DNA from: Onthophagus taurus
Lineage: Eukaryota; Arthropoda; Insecta; Coleoptera; Scarabaeidae
DNA length: 64,000 bases
Direction of reading: 5' to 3'
Assembly (NCBI RefSeq): GCF_036711975.1
Contig: NC_091973.1
Location: forward strand, 15,872,001 to 15,936,000
A model generated the notes under the pieces. The model was not told the origin of the DNA. It worked only from the letters and a program-made list of their open reading frames with translations, and did not search any database. Below are positions 51,962 through 63,600 of this stretch, piece by piece. Each line of letters starts with the position of its first letter. Position 1 is the stretch's first letter. The position numbers were made by a program, and so were the translations under genes.

Positions 51962-53750
51962 CAGTAACTTATGGTGTTGCTTCCGCAACATTTTTGGCTC
52001 TTAGAACGATTTCAGAGCTTGCTAAGATTTATCATTGTGAATATACTAAAACTTGTGCAGCACTAAACCATAACATTTATGTCGATGATATTGTCACCGG
52101 TGCACAATCTTTTAATGAAGTACTTACATTACAAAAAGATTTGATTGCGGTCTTAGAAACAGGTGGATTCGAACTCCGTAAGTGGGCTAGCAATTGTCCC
52201 CAGGTACTTGAAGCTGTATCACAAAATAATTTACAACTTTTATTATCACTTTATTATGAAGAATCGACCTGTGTGAAGATACTTGGATTACAATGGGATC
52301 CAAATACAGATAACTTCAAATATTCTTATTCATCTCGAACGTCAACTCCTATGAAAAGAGCCATTCTGTCAGACATTGCACGTATTTACGACCCCTTAGG
52401 GATCCTAACATCATGTACCATGACAGCAAAGCATTTCCTTCGATGTCTTTGGCAACTTAACTCTAACTGGGATGATATGCCATCTACTTATTTAACAGAC
52501 AAGTGGGAACTATTTAAACAAAAACTTTCTTCGTTGTCAAGCTTTAATCTACCCCGTATGATGTTATCAAACTCATATAAAACTTCTCAACTTCATTTGT
52601 TCTGTGACGCTTCTGAAATTGGATATGCTACAATCGCTTATTTGCGTTGTGAAGAGCTCGATTCATCAATTAAGACTTATTTCATCGGTGGAAAGTGGAC
52701 AATTTCAATCCCGAGACTTGAATTATGTGGAGCTACACTTGTCGTTGATTTTTTTTCAGTGATAAAGGATGTTCTTTCGACCAGAATTGTTTTTGAGTCA
52801 ATCAGGTCTGATTCTCAGGTGGTTCAAGAATCAGACCAATCAATGATCACTCATATTCAAGATGTCTTACCAGCAACATCGTAGAAATATGTTCCGTCAC
52901 ATGAAAACCCAGCCGTTTGTGCTTCCCGAGATCTTTATCCGGATCAGCATCTTTCTTCCAATCTGTGGTGGAACGGTCCCAGATGGCTCCCTGAAACTTC
53001 AACATTATGGCCAATAAATCTAGGTCACATAAAAGAAAGGGACGAGATTAACAAAGAGAAACGATCATTAGTAGTTTGTTCTACTGAAAATAAAGCTCAC
53101 CCTTCCTTGACAGAGAGGGTTTGCTCAGGATGGGTGGTCGATTACACCATTCGGGAGTGCCATTTGACCAAAAACATCAACTGTTATTACCTAAAAGTTC
53201 GCGATTGACTGAACTTGTTATCGAAGAAGCTCATCGTGTTTTTACATCCTGGAAACCGCACACTATCATCAATTTTGGTGCAATAATATTGGATTCTATC
53301 TCCAAGGAGAGCTGTCAATAAAGTGTTATCAAGGTGTCTCCGTTGCTTTCGTGTCAGACCGACGTCACAGGTTCCATCTATGGCCGATCTTACTGCATCT
53401 TCTGTCTCCGAAATGAAAGCATTCAACGTAGTTGGAATCGACTTTGCCGGTCCGATTTTAACAACAATTTCACAAATTCGAGAAGCTCGGTCTGTCAAAT
53501 CATATATATATATATCTTTGGTTGTTCAGTGACTAAAGCTGTACACCTTGAGCTCGTTTCAGACTTGTCTATGGCGGCCTTTATAGCAGAGATTTTCGGA
53601 TCAAGGAACCAATTCTGTTGGAGCTAACCATAAACTCAAAGAGATGGCCGAAAGCAGTGGATCATCTTTAAACATCATAATGTTTAAAGATGATCCACTG
53701 GCGCTTCAATCCTCCTGGAGCACCGCATTTTAACGGCTTATCAGAAGCTG
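51962..53750 (+). pseudogene. pol: second BEL/Pao pol fragment: RT, RNase H, integrase
   Basis: Opens abruptly at VTYGVASATFLALRTISELA and HNIYVDDIVTGAQSFNEV (catalytic YVDD). RT and RNase H follow (FELRKWASNCPQVL, LHLFCDASEIGYATIAYLRC, ISIPRLELCGATLV) with a deletion after SDSQVV. Frames then shift repeatedly through WWNGPRWLPE, an integrase lead-in (LLRMGGRLHHSGVP) and CLRCFRVRPTSQVPSMADLT. KAFNVVGIDFAGP (first Asp) and TKAVHLELVSDLSMAAF follow, and after a palindrome WRFNPPGAPHFNGLSEAV. It is closely related to the element at 13.4-17.4 kb. Both ends are missing. Confidence 0.87.
53655..53700. repeat. perfect inverted duplication in BEL integrase
   Basis: Arms of 21 bp (53655-53675 and 53680-53700) separated by CATA. 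The left arm starts CAGTGGATCATC and the right ends GATGATCCACTG. It separates AESSGSSLNII from WRFNPPGAPHF, which are adjacent in BEL integrases, so it is an inverted duplication rather than a native hairpin. Confidence 0.85.
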
Positions 53751-53914
53751 TTTAGTACAATTTTGTCATTTTCTTGAGCAATGTATAAGAACGTATAAGA
53801 TGCCTCGCTTACTAGGACAACGTGAGTCAGATTTGTGCAAAAGAGCATCAATTATCGCGCGTTATGAAGCAGGAGTACCCACATTGGATATTGCTGAACG
53901 TGTAGGCCTATCGG

Positions 53915-54411
53915 TAATTAAAAAAAGAAATTATAGTTGCAATACCTAGAGTTGATACAAATTTCACTGGTTTGCAACAAAATCTGCCCAATACAATTTA
54001 TTATGTACTGACATACCTTATACTATTAATTGTAGTCTAAAAGGATAAATAAAGGTGATTTGATTTTAATTTGATATATACCTTTTTTTTGCATAATTAT
54101 CAGCACAACAACACTTATTAGTTATTACTACATATGTATTACGAAAAACGTCATTATGTAAATTGTATTTTTTGTGATTTACTTAAAAAAAATCCAGAAA
54201 ATTGTAAACGATACAAAAAAACTTATTTGAGTAAATGTTACTTATAATTAAACTATCTAACAAAGTTCAAAATAAAATTTTAGAATTGCGTAATTTGAGC
54301 TTTCAGCTTGAGAAAAAGTAATTTTTTGCAGACTTGTGATTATCTTCATTTTGTATTTAACAAAAACATCATATAACATTATACATTTTTGTTATAAGTA
54401 GAGGTTACAAG
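53915..54411. mobile_element. ~495-bp AT-rich insertion in the Tc1-like gene
   Basis: GTAA occurs at both edges (53914-53917 and 54411-54414); removing one copy plus the insert restores GLS-VNRW. The ends are weakly complementary (TTGCAATACCTAGAG near the left, CTCTACTTATAAC in the right-end complement). Noncoding and MITE-like. Confidence 0.5.
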
Positions 54412-54546
54412 TAAACCGGTGGCTAAGAAGATTTGAAGAAAACGGAGAATACGGACTTGTGACCAATAGCCGGGTCCTTCACTACTCCTTAATGTGGACC
54501 AACAAAGAGAAATCGTCAATTAAGCCACTGACAATCCCTTTACTAC

Positions 54547-54579
<33 letters not shown>

Positions 54580-54908
54580 GACTTTATTCGTTCACTTACA
54601 CCTATATACATTATACAAATTAATTTATGCATATAAAAAGATGAACGAAAAGGCGAAGTTCAGTATAATACTGATTTTCAACTTAACCTTAAGAGAGCGA
54701 GAAAAAAAAAACAGATACGTAATATAATAACGAAAATAATACCAAAAAATAATAATAATACAACCAAAACATAATAATATAAAACAATAATTCAAAAGAA
54801 AAAGAAACAGCAAATAATACTGCCATCCGTAGTGAGAACCTTGCACACCCTCTAATGTTTAAACTCAGCGATGTCACGGCGACGGCTGCTATATTATCGT
54901 AAATCAAA

Positions 54909-57645
54909 TTATGTACTAAATAAATGAACAAATAATTTATTTTTGAATGACCTTATTGTATTACAACTTCTGATATCTATCGGGAGACTGTTAATAACTG
55001 TTGTAATCTGATACGTAAACGAACTTTTAAAAAATTCAAGCGAGTGTAGAGGAGGAGTTAGTGTACCTTTAAAACGGACATTTATTGTGTGTACGTCTGA
55101 TCGAAATACTATTTTTCTATATAGATACGGTGGCTTTTCAGTTTTTAGTATTGTAAAATATAAACACGCCGAATGCAGAGCTCGTCGCTGCGTCATATTT
55201 AACCAATTTACCTCCCGCAACTTATGAATTATATGTTGGCGACGCCGAACACCAAAAATCAGCCTCAAACAAGAATTTTGCACTCGTTGTATTCTTTGAG
55301 CTGTAAGCGCTGTAATAAAGGGAGAATACACGACATCGCAGAAGTTGAAATGGGAAAGAACCAAAGCATTACAAAGCATAGTTTTAATTTTTTTGTTTAA
55401 AAACTTTCTGTTGCTATATATTGACCGCAAATTAGCGTAAGCTCTCTGAGTACATTTATTTATATGATCAATAAATCTCAGCTTTTCGTCAATAATCAGG
55501 CCCAAAGTCTTTGCCGACGCTGCAAAGGGTACCCTCACGTCACCAACACAAACATCAAGGCTAGACTTAATTGAATCACGATATTTCTGAGTTGAGAATA
55601 AAACCAGTTCAGTTTTCATGGAGTTAATTTTAAGGCCATGCCTGCGAGAGATCTCAACAACATTCTGCAAGTCATCATTAATGTGTTGATTAGCTAACGC
55701 ACACTCTGTTGGCAAGAAACTGTGATACAACTGAGTGTCGTCTGCATAAAAATGTATTTTGCAATATTTTAAGTGAGAATAAAATCTACTAGTGTAGATA
55801 GTGTATAGAAGCGGACCTAGGACAGAACCCTGCGGCACACCGAACCTTAAATCCATAGGACACGATAATACCTCATCTATAATAACGTGTTGTTGCCGAT
55901 GCGTTATATAATTATATAGCAAAGTTACTGCAATATCATCCAGCCCAATAAACTGTAACACAGATCGCAACAGTTCATGATCAATTGTATCGAATGCCTT
56001 CGAAAAATCTAACAGACACAATACAGTAGCTCTGCCCCTATCCAACTCCCTCACAATATCGTCAACAATTGTCAACAAAGCAGTTGCACAACTGTACCCC
56101 GAGCGAAATCCAGACTGTACATCTGGTAAGATTTTATTTTTATCAATATAGCGTTGCAGCTGGCCAGCAATAACCTTTTCGGCAATCTTTGATAACACCG
56201 GAAGTACACTTATAGGTCTGAGATCAACAAACACTAAGGGCCGACTAACTTTAGGCAACGGCTTTACCAGTGCTATCTTCCACGCTATTGGAAAAACACC
56301 CTCCGTCAAACAATGATTTATTATCTGTGTGATATAATCTGTAATGTAAGGACAACAAAGTTTAATTAGGTTTATATTCAATGTATCTATTCCTGCTGCA
56401 CTTGTTTTTATAGAATTTATAATTTCGTATATGTCAGAGTTACTTATCCTTTGAAATGTAAAAGTGTTACTATTAATTCGATTACTACTATAATATCTGT
56501 ACAAATCATCATCGAAAGGTAATAGAGATGAAACAGAATTGACATAATAAAAATTTAAATCATCAGGTCGTTGAAGATGCCCTGGTATTGAATTGCCCGC
56601 AATACCGCCCATACCTACCGACCGCAACGCCCTCCAAGGATTACCTTTTTCACACCGAACCCGATACTCCAAAAATGCCTTACGTTCACTGTCAATGGCT
56701 GCATTAACCGTATTTGTACATGATTTATAATACTCCCACGCATGCACTGATTTTTTTAATTTAATCTTTTTATATGCATCATCACGGAAGCGCTGCATTA
56801 ATCTAATAGTGTCCGTTAACCAAGGAACGGGTGATTTTGTAAACCTATAACGTTTTGAGGGAAGATGGAAATCTATTACAGATAGTAAACTGTTAGTAAG
56901 GTAGTTAATTTTATCATCTACGCTTACCATATCAAATATCGAGTAAAGGGGGAGCCTATACAAATCATTCAAAAAAAAATGTTCTATACTGAGGATAACG
57001 TGATGGCAAAACAGGCGCAATCTCACAAAACATCAGCTCATGATCTGATATACCACGTGCAACACCCTTTGCCCTTATCATCCCTAAATCAGATGTGCAG
57101 ATCACATCTAATAATTTATCAGTGGTATTTGTAATTCTTGTTGGCGAATCAATTATTTGAATCAAGCCCACTGAATCAAGCATTTCTAAGAAGCTCACAC
57201 TGTCATTGCCACCATGAAGCACATCAATATTGACATCACCCACCAAAATAAACGTATCGTGCGTTGCAGCTACAGTAGCCAACGCATTTTCAAGTTCTGT
57301 AATAAAAGCTGAAGAATTAAAATTCGGCGGTTTATAGACAACGCCCAAGGCAATACGCATTTTATCAACAAGAAAAGAAATCCATAGCTGTTCAATAGTA
57401 TTCGGAATAGTAATTATTTTATACCTTAATTTGTTGTTTATATAAAAAGCAACACCTCCTCCCCTACCATCTCGATCTGCGCGCTCCAACGTAAAACCAG
57501 GAACAGCAACCGTCGCCGAGTCAACATCAGTTGTAAGCCAAGTTTCAGATAAACCGATAGTATCATACTTAGTTTCATTAATGACGTCTAATAATCTACT
57601 GAACTTTGCTCTCAGTGACTGAGCATTCAAGTGTGCAATTTTCAT
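54909..57645 (-). pseudogene. LINE ORF2: APE endonuclease and RT
   Basis: The endonuclease begins MKIAHLNAQSLRAKFSRLLD and carries ISETWL-type LSETWLTTD, DRDGRGGGVAFYI, LVGDVNIDVLHG and GISDHELM. At 56971-56979 a run of nine T (minus strand) shifts frame; eight would keep it open. The RT is uninterrupted: DLRPISVLPVLSKIAEKVIA, VQSGFRSGYSCATALLTIVD and CLLDFSKAFDTIDHELL. FGVPQGSVLGPLLYTIY, HFYADDTQLYHS (YADD) and FAASAKTLGLIIDEKL follow. There is no RNase H. Together about 905 residues, full length for the clade. Recently active; a sequencing error in the homopolymer is also possible. Confidence 0.87.
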
Positions 57646-57968
57646 ACTCTACAAATGGGAATACGAGAAAAAAAAAATATATATATATATATGTTAATAA
57701 TAGCAAAAATAATAGGAACGTATTATACCCACTATAACTTTTTAAAATAGTAGAATAAATATTATTTACTTTCAAAAAAAAAAGGTTTACTAATTTATAA
57801 GTTATAAAAAAAAAAAAAAAAAACAAGTAAACAAAATAAAAGAAAAGTATAATGCAAGGTATAAAACTTTAATCCACTATAAGCAAAATTGAATTAATTC
57901 AAAATTGGTATATCTACCAGATCTTGGTCCCAAGCTACCACTTATACCACTTGTACCATTTATTTCAT

Positions 57969-58760
57969 TCAATGTCTTCGGCGTCTTTGACTTCTACTGA
58001 TACCGGTTTTCTCTTGCGGTGTCGATTTCCGTTCTTGTCGCCGTGGCTCCCGTTCCTGCCCGTGACGTTGTTTTAACACCTCCATATCTTCATTCGTACG
58101 TATCGTAAAGAAATCTCTTCCAATTCGCAGTGTTATTCTACCATCCACTGTCCATACTTCTTTATCGCCAAATACTTTTCGTGCTTGTTTGTATAATTCC
58201 AATCTACTCGCCGATAACGATTCCGTAATTAAGTACTTCTTACCTCTCAAATTCTTCTTTCTAGACCACACCATTTTCCTTGTTTTGTACGATATAAATT
58301 TTACGATAACAGCTCTATTTTTGTCGCTATTCTTCTTCACTCGACCCAATCGGTGGCACCGGTCGATATGGTCACCGTTAACAGTATAATCCGGAATATC
58401 CAGTTCGTTTATTATTTTCAAGATTTCGGTTTCCAAACTGTCAATGGATTCACCCTCTTGTTCAGGGATTCCGTGGAATATCAAACAATTTCGCCTGGAA
58501 TAATTTTCCAATTCATCGATACGATTATCATTACGCTTAATCATATCATTTAATTTATTAATGTAGTCCAAAACAAAGTTTTGAAATTTATCAAAATTTC
58601 CACTTAGATTATCCAGAACCTTATTCATTGGTAAATCCTGTGGCTTAATGGCTTGATCGAGTTGTCTACGAAAATCCGACATCGTCTTTCTAAAGTCATC
58701 GGCAAACCCGGCGAAATTCGGCACATTCATCGACATTTTACAGTCAAACCGGTTCTCCAC
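57969..58760 (-). CDS. LINE ORF1 RNA-binding protein
   Basis: 263 residues, intact. An N-terminal coiled-coil-prone region (FADDFRKTMSDFRRQLDQAI, YINKLNDMIKRNDNRIDELE) leads into ENYSRRNCLIFHGIPEQEGE. The central RRM-like/C-terminal domain contains GDHIDRCHRLGRVKK, NRAVIVKFISYKTRKMVWSR and RGKKYLITESLSASRLELYK. The basic tail is rich in Arg/Gln. This is the transposase-22-like ORF1p layout, which binds element RNA as an oligomer. MSMNVPNFAG, eight codons in, is an alternative start. ORF2 starts ~320 bases downstream. Confidence 0.87.
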   Translation of the reverse strand: MENRFDCKMSMNVPNFAGFADDFRKTMSDFRRQLDQAIKPQDLPMNKVLDNLSGNFDKFQNFVLDYINKLNDMIKRNDNRIDELENYSRRNCLIFHGIPEQEGESIDSLETEILKIINELDIPDYTVNGDHIDRCHRLGRVKKNSDKNRAVIVKFISYKTRKMVWSRKKNLRGKKYLITESLSASRLELYKQARKVFGDKEVWTVDGRITLRIGRDFFTIRTNEDMEVLKQRHGQEREPRRQERKSTPQEKTGISRSQRRRRH

Positions 58761-59749
58761 CCACTTAGACCGTCAACGAACACGTTGAAATTCACAAAAA
58801 TACGTTTACAAACAAAATAGCAAAGTTATTAAATCAATTGTTCACGAATTCTTCAAACTCGAACACAGAGAATGTTTATTAGTAACAAAAACAATTATTT
58901 TAGTCCGATACAATTATAAATATTCAAAAAAAAACACGGACCGATCTTAATACACCTTATCAGTGCAACATCTCTCCACTCTTATTCGACGTTAATTAAA
59001 GAAAATCTGTGATTGGAATGTTCCCGACTAAGTATTCGGGGAGCATTACATAAGGAAGACGTTCATAACCGCGTAACAGCCAAAAAACCCAAAATAACGC
59101 CGAAGTTAGTTGCTAGACGTTTACAATTCGCCCGCGAATATTACAATTTCAATTGGGAGCGAGTCGTATTTACCGACGAAAAAATGTTTCCTACGTAATC
59201 AGATCATAGAAAACTGCTTTAGCGCCATAACGGAACAAGATTTAATGAAAACCATGTCCAGCCCAATACGAGAAGTGGTCGGATTTCTTTAGGGTTTTGT
59301 GGACTATGGTCCGGGGGAATTTGCTGAAATTCAGGGACGATTTAATTCGGCAAAATATATCCATGTGTTACAAGATATATCAATACCTTCTGTAAGGATA
59401 TTGTACCCAGAAGGTATTATAACCATTGTTGAGGATAATTCACCAGTCTATACCTCAAGGATGGTACAACAATAGTATGAAAATCCCAATGATGTAAGGC
59501 GAATACTTTGTCCAGCGCGATCGCCAGATCTAAATCCCATAGAAGATCTATGCGGTTTGGCTGAAAAAAGATTTCAAATGGTAAATGAGGTCTTTGCTGT
59601 TCGGAACGGGAACAATCTGCGCAGAAACATAGAAGCCATGTGGGAAAGTGTTCACGGAACGAACATTTGCGAATCGTTAGTGACATCGATGCCTACTAGG
59701 CTTCAAATGTGCATCCAAAATAACGGATGTTACACTAAATATTAGTGCT

Positions 59750-60260
59750 GTGTGGAAAATAACGACTTTTATAACTATTTTAGTATTGTTACATTATTAT
59801 TAATCATAATTATAGTGTATTTACATAGTTTATTTTTGTTTCATTTAACGCAAATTTCTGCATTAGTTACCTATTTTATATATTAATTAAATTTACATGT
59901 TTATTCATTGATAAAAATTTATTTATCTAAAAAATTTCAGTAAAAATAATAAATAAATAATAATAATTTCTGTTTTATTAAATGAATAACCATTTTTGTT
60001 AATATTATCGTTTGTTTCCATTTGTTGTCTTTGTTATTATTATTATTTTTTTGTATTTTGCATGTAATTATATTAACCCTTGAACTTGTTTTGTAAAGAT
60101 TCGATCTTTATAAAATAATCATTATTATTATTATTACTTCTTTTCTTTATATTTACGGAACTTTTAAAAATAAGATCATAAATCACACTAAAATACGCTT
60201 ACCTGCCCGGGACCGCCACAAGTTCCTTCTCCGCGAGCTTCGTGTGCGTTTCCGTATAAT
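59750..60260. other. AT-rich stretch, nothing recognised
   Basis: No gene or repeat beyond AT-rich runs and ATT microsatellite bits (60035-60150). Confidence 0.45.
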
Positions 60261-60261
60261 A

Positions 60262-60290
60262 GGTACGCATTTCCCGTGAACACGACTGTA
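60262..60290 (+). pseudogene. LINE RNase H, left edge before foldback element
   Basis: The codons RISREHDCT read directly into AFQSEVFAVDM beyond the foldback element (61951), so this short piece is the left half of the interrupted gene. Sequence between 60190 and 60262 is probably the same LINE but is not identifiable. Confidence 0.5.
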
Positions 60291-61944
60291 CAGGGTGGGC
60301 AAATTTGGGTGTTATTATAGGCTATCTCAGAAACTATAAGAGATACAAAAAAAGTAGGTGCCATGTCCCGGTCTCTTTTTCCGAGACTAATCCAATCCCG
60401 TAAAGACCAAATCTCTATCTTCTTTTATTTTTAAGTTATAGCCAAAAAGTCAAATTTTAGTGATTTCAAAAAATGCTCGTATTTCATTTATTTTTCAAAT
60501 TAGAGAAATGGGGTTAATGCATTCTTAAGACACTTTTTTGAGTAGAATATACTGCCGTTGAAATTTTTTTAACATAGCTGATAATTTTTGAGATATAACA
60601 TAAAGTTGTATTTTTTTAAATACAACCTATACTTTATTATGATGTTACTGAAAAGAGCATATTTTTAGCTTTCCAATGATGTATCGCACGCATGATGTTT
60701 CTGCGGAAAATAAGCGTTATTTTTCAATTTTTAAAATATTAAAGATTAAAATTCAAATTTTTAATTATAGTAGGCGAGGAAAACGCTAAATACTACTTAG
60801 TTACTATAGCAACGTGAGTTTACTTGTCATTTCATTCATAAATTTTGTGAAACGAGTTTCCCGTTTAAGAAGTTCCGCATTATCTTTAAAGAAAACGATA
60901 AAATTAAATATAGAATATATTGGAGTCCGCTTTGAAGATGATACATAAGTCTTCATATCCCCATTCAAACGGTGTTTCAATGGAAAGTCCACTCCCAGTT
61001 TATGATTCCTAATTTTCCTCTATCTCACCCAATTTCAAAAGAAAAGATTGCTGATATCAAAAAACTTCTACATCTTATGTTTGGGGAAAACTGGGAAAAT
61101 ACTACCGAAGATTTCATTCATTGATACCGAACTGTTCTAATCTTACAACCAGTAAGTTGAGTAGAAGAAGATGACAGTTTATGACTCTTTAGTTCCTCAA
61201 GTTGTGCATATTTAATTATTCATTAATTAATACATTTCTTGTATTTTTAATAAACAAACTTTAAATGCCAATCATTTTTTATTGGTGAACAAAGTCAGGG
61301 ATAAGATGCTGAGAAATTTAAATTAACTATTCAAAGTTTTTATTCGTTGGTACAAAACCAACTTATCCTGAATAATGGTACACAACCAACTTTATTCTGT
61401 CATATTCGTGCAAAACCATATATTATAGCCACTAGGTAGTATTTACTGTCCGGATCCGCCTACTATAATCAAAATTTTGAACATTAGCGCTTACTATTTT
61501 CGAATTGAAAATTAACGCTTATTTTCCGCAGAAACATTATGCGTGCGATACATCATTGGAAAGCTAAAAATATGCTCTTTTCTTTAACATCATAATCGAG
61601 TATAGTTTGTATTTAAAAAAACACAACTTTGTATTATATCTCAAAAATCATCAAGTATATTTAAAACTTTTCAACAGCAGTATATTCCACTTAAAAAAGT
61701 GTCTTAAGAACGTATCAACCCCATTCCTATAATTTGAAAAATAAACGAAATATGAGCATTTTTTGAAATCGCGAAAATTTGACTTTTTGGCTATAACTTA
61801 AAAATAAAAGAAGATAGAGGTTTGATGTTTGCAGGATTGAATTAGTCTTGAAAAAAGAGACCGGGACATGGCACCAACTTTTTTCGTATCTCATAGTTTC
61901 TGAGATAGCCTATAATAACACCCAAATTTGCCCACCCTGTACAT
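60291..61944. mobile_element. foldback element with ~0.5-kb inverted repeats
   Basis: Starts CAGGGTGGGCAAATTTGGGT and the right end is its reverse complement. Arms run to about 60800 and from about 61420. The interior carries no recognisable protein; a 62-codon antisense frame is not convincing. ACTGTA flanks both sides (60285-60290, 61945-61950), and removal of one copy restores the LINE reading frame. Alternatively the ends are TA-flanked, as in Tc1/mariner-type MITEs. Confidence 0.78.
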
Positions 61945-61950
61945 ACTGTA

Positions 61951-62579
61951 CTGCATTCCAATCGGAAGTATTTGCTGTTGACATGAGTGCTAAAACCCGT
62001 CTTGAGAGAGGGGTGAAGAACGTACGATTTTTCTCAGACAGTCAAGCCGCTCCCAGGCGCTGCAGGCCGTGAAAACGGTGTCGGCTCTGGTAAATGACTG
62101 TAAAAGAACTTTAAACACACTGAGTTGTGATAACAGAATTTCTCTGATCTGGGTCCCAGGTCACTCTAGGGTTGCTGGCAATGACGCGGCAGAAGAGCCA
62201 GCACGAGAGGGCAGCGCTAAAGCGTTTTGTTGGGCCAGAACCAGCAGTTGGTGTATCATTTTCGTTGGTCAAACATAGGATTGGACTGTGGGCTGAAGAG
62301 AGACTTCGCCTACTGTGGACCAGTTCTCCTGGAATGAGACATGCTAAGTTGTTTATTAACATCGCCACTGTCAAACCCGGGAATAGTTTAGGACTTGCTC
62401 GTAGCAGCATTAAAGTTCTAGCAGCTCACTTGGGTCTAGCCGACGATATTGAATGCCGGCTATGTGTGGAGGACGAAGAGACGGTTGAACATGCTTTATA
62501 CCACTGCCCTGCTGTTGCCCCACTGTCGTATCAGATTTTTGTTTGGGTCGGAGTTTATCTCCCCAAAGGATCTGAATGA
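61951..62579 (+). pseudogene. LINE RNase H and C-terminal domain
   Basis: Reads TAFQSEVFAVDMSAKTRLER and VRFFSDSQAA, shifts frame to ALQAVKTVSALVNDCKRTLN and RISLIWVPGHSRVAGNDAAE (RNase H His region). It shifts again into FVGPEPAVGVSFSLVKHRIG and a C-terminal Cys/His unit (CRLCVEDEETVEHALYHC). This is the widespread insect LINE RNase H tail that degrades the RNA strand of hybrids. The RT upstream is not present. Confidence 0.82.
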
Positions 62580-62744
62580 CTTTTCACACGAGCAAGGTAT
62601 TAATGTTCGTTATTGCATTGGAGTGCACGGTGAAATTTGATGACGTTATCTATCAGGGCGCAATAGATCCTTAGGGTAGCAATGCAAGGTTGGTTGGTCC
62701 GCCTACCCGATATGTTATTTATGTAGATGTAATTACAGACGTTG

Positions 62745-62925
62745 AATCTCCATTTTTGCGATTTACGAGGTCAAGGATGTGACAATGGAGCAAACATGGC
62801 ACACACTGTTCTAACCGCACACTAAACCTTGTAGTGAATAATGCGGCAAAAATATCATTCGAAACTGTTAATTTTTTTTACTCAAAAGGTATACAATTTT
62901 TTTCAAGTTCCACTAAATGATGGGC
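62745..62925 (+). pseudogene. hAT (ZMYM-type) transposase scrap
   Basis: DLRGQGCDNGANMA matches the C-[RH]-GQ-x-[YC]-DN-G-A-N-M block of ZMYM1/TTF-type hAT transposases. After a shift, RTLNLVVNNAAKISFETVNF and IQFFSSSTK follow, resembling the downstream H-x-LNL-[VA]-x3-AA and F-S-x-ST-x-RW block. The interval between them is deleted. Confidence 0.65.
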
Positions 62926-62930
62926 AACAC

Positions 62931-63240
62931 TAATAATAATAATAATTTATTAAACATCTGGGCCACAATAGTGGATATGCGTTGTCAAAACACAAAATAA
63001 AATAATAATAACATAAGAAAAATTACAGAGCACACAAAATTCACAATTAACATTTTAATGAAATTAGATTACTAAGGTATCAGAGAGATACTCCCGCTGG
63101 CTGTAGTATGCGCCCTTTATCAGAAATATTTTAACTTTACTTTTAAAACTGTTTAGTTCATTTATTTGTTTTAGACTATTCGGAAGCTGATTATATAATT
63201 TAACAAAATTATATTGAGGACTTCTTTCATACTTTCAAAA
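62931..63240 (-). pseudogene. 3' end of a CR1-group LINE, antisense
   Basis: An (ATT)n tail at 62931-62946 precedes, on the minus strand, a 3' UTR and a C-terminal frame. That frame ends YNQLPNSLKQINELNSFKSK, then VKIFLIKGAYYSQREYLSDT at TAG. This is the usual N-x-LP ... FK-x-K-[VL]-K C-terminus of CR1/L2-type ORF2. Only the tail is present. Confidence 0.7.
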
Positions 63241-63600
63241 ATGTTGGGTTCCAATTTCAATAATAGCACTAAAAAAAAAAGAAATCTAAGTTTTTGAACA
63301 TTTCCTTTAGTATTTTTTATTACTTGTCTTGTAATTTTATGTCCCTTTTTTATTATTCCTGTTAGTGTTGTCGTTTTTTTGTTTATTTTTTGTTGATTGT
63401 TATTTTATTGTTTTTTGCATTCTTTTATTAAACCAACTAAAACAAATTAAAAATGTGATTTAGCTAAATCTACACTTGGACATGTTGCATACCTATTAGT
63501 TATGACAGCTCAGTTCGATTTTCCCTTGTCAATGCCAATTCAGATTATTTATTTATTTTTTTTTAGTGCTATCATTGAAATCGGAACCTAACATTTTTGC
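63235..63600. repeat. inverted repeat with ~48-bp arms
   Basis: A segment around 63235-63282 (GTTCCAATTTCAATAATAGC followed by ACT and an A-tract) is reverse-complemented at about 63551-63600. About 270 AT-rich bases lie between. It may be two facing copies of a LINE or a foldback remnant. Confidence 0.6.

Larger units (their letters stand above)
54550..58990 (-). mobile_element. nearly intact CR1/Daphne-like LINE, antisense
   Basis: About 4.4 kb, with its 5' end near 58990 and a (TTA/ATT)n tail at 54550-54580, a microsatellite 3' end typical of CR1-group LINEs. ORF1 is intact. ORF2 is open except for one homopolymer frame change. It interrupts the Tc1-like gene between TNSRVLHYSL and IKENL. 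A short TTAAT at both edges may be the target duplication. Confidence 0.82.
53800..59745 (+). pseudogene. Tc1-like transposase, split by two insertions
   Basis: MPRLLGQRESDLCKRASIIA and TLDIAERVGLS form the N-terminal helix-turn-helix. After an AT-rich insertion it resumes at VNRWLRRFEENGEYGLVTN (54411) and, after the antisense LINE, at IKENL and LECSRLSIRGALHKEDVHNR (58993). The catalytic core has NWERVVFTDEKMF (first Asp) and a decayed VEDNSPVYTSRMVQ, where the usual second Asp block is mostly kept. It then has PARSPDLNPIEDLCGLAEK (Glu). Stops and frameshifts break it throughout. It ends NNGCYTKY at TAG 59743-59745. Confidence 0.8.
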
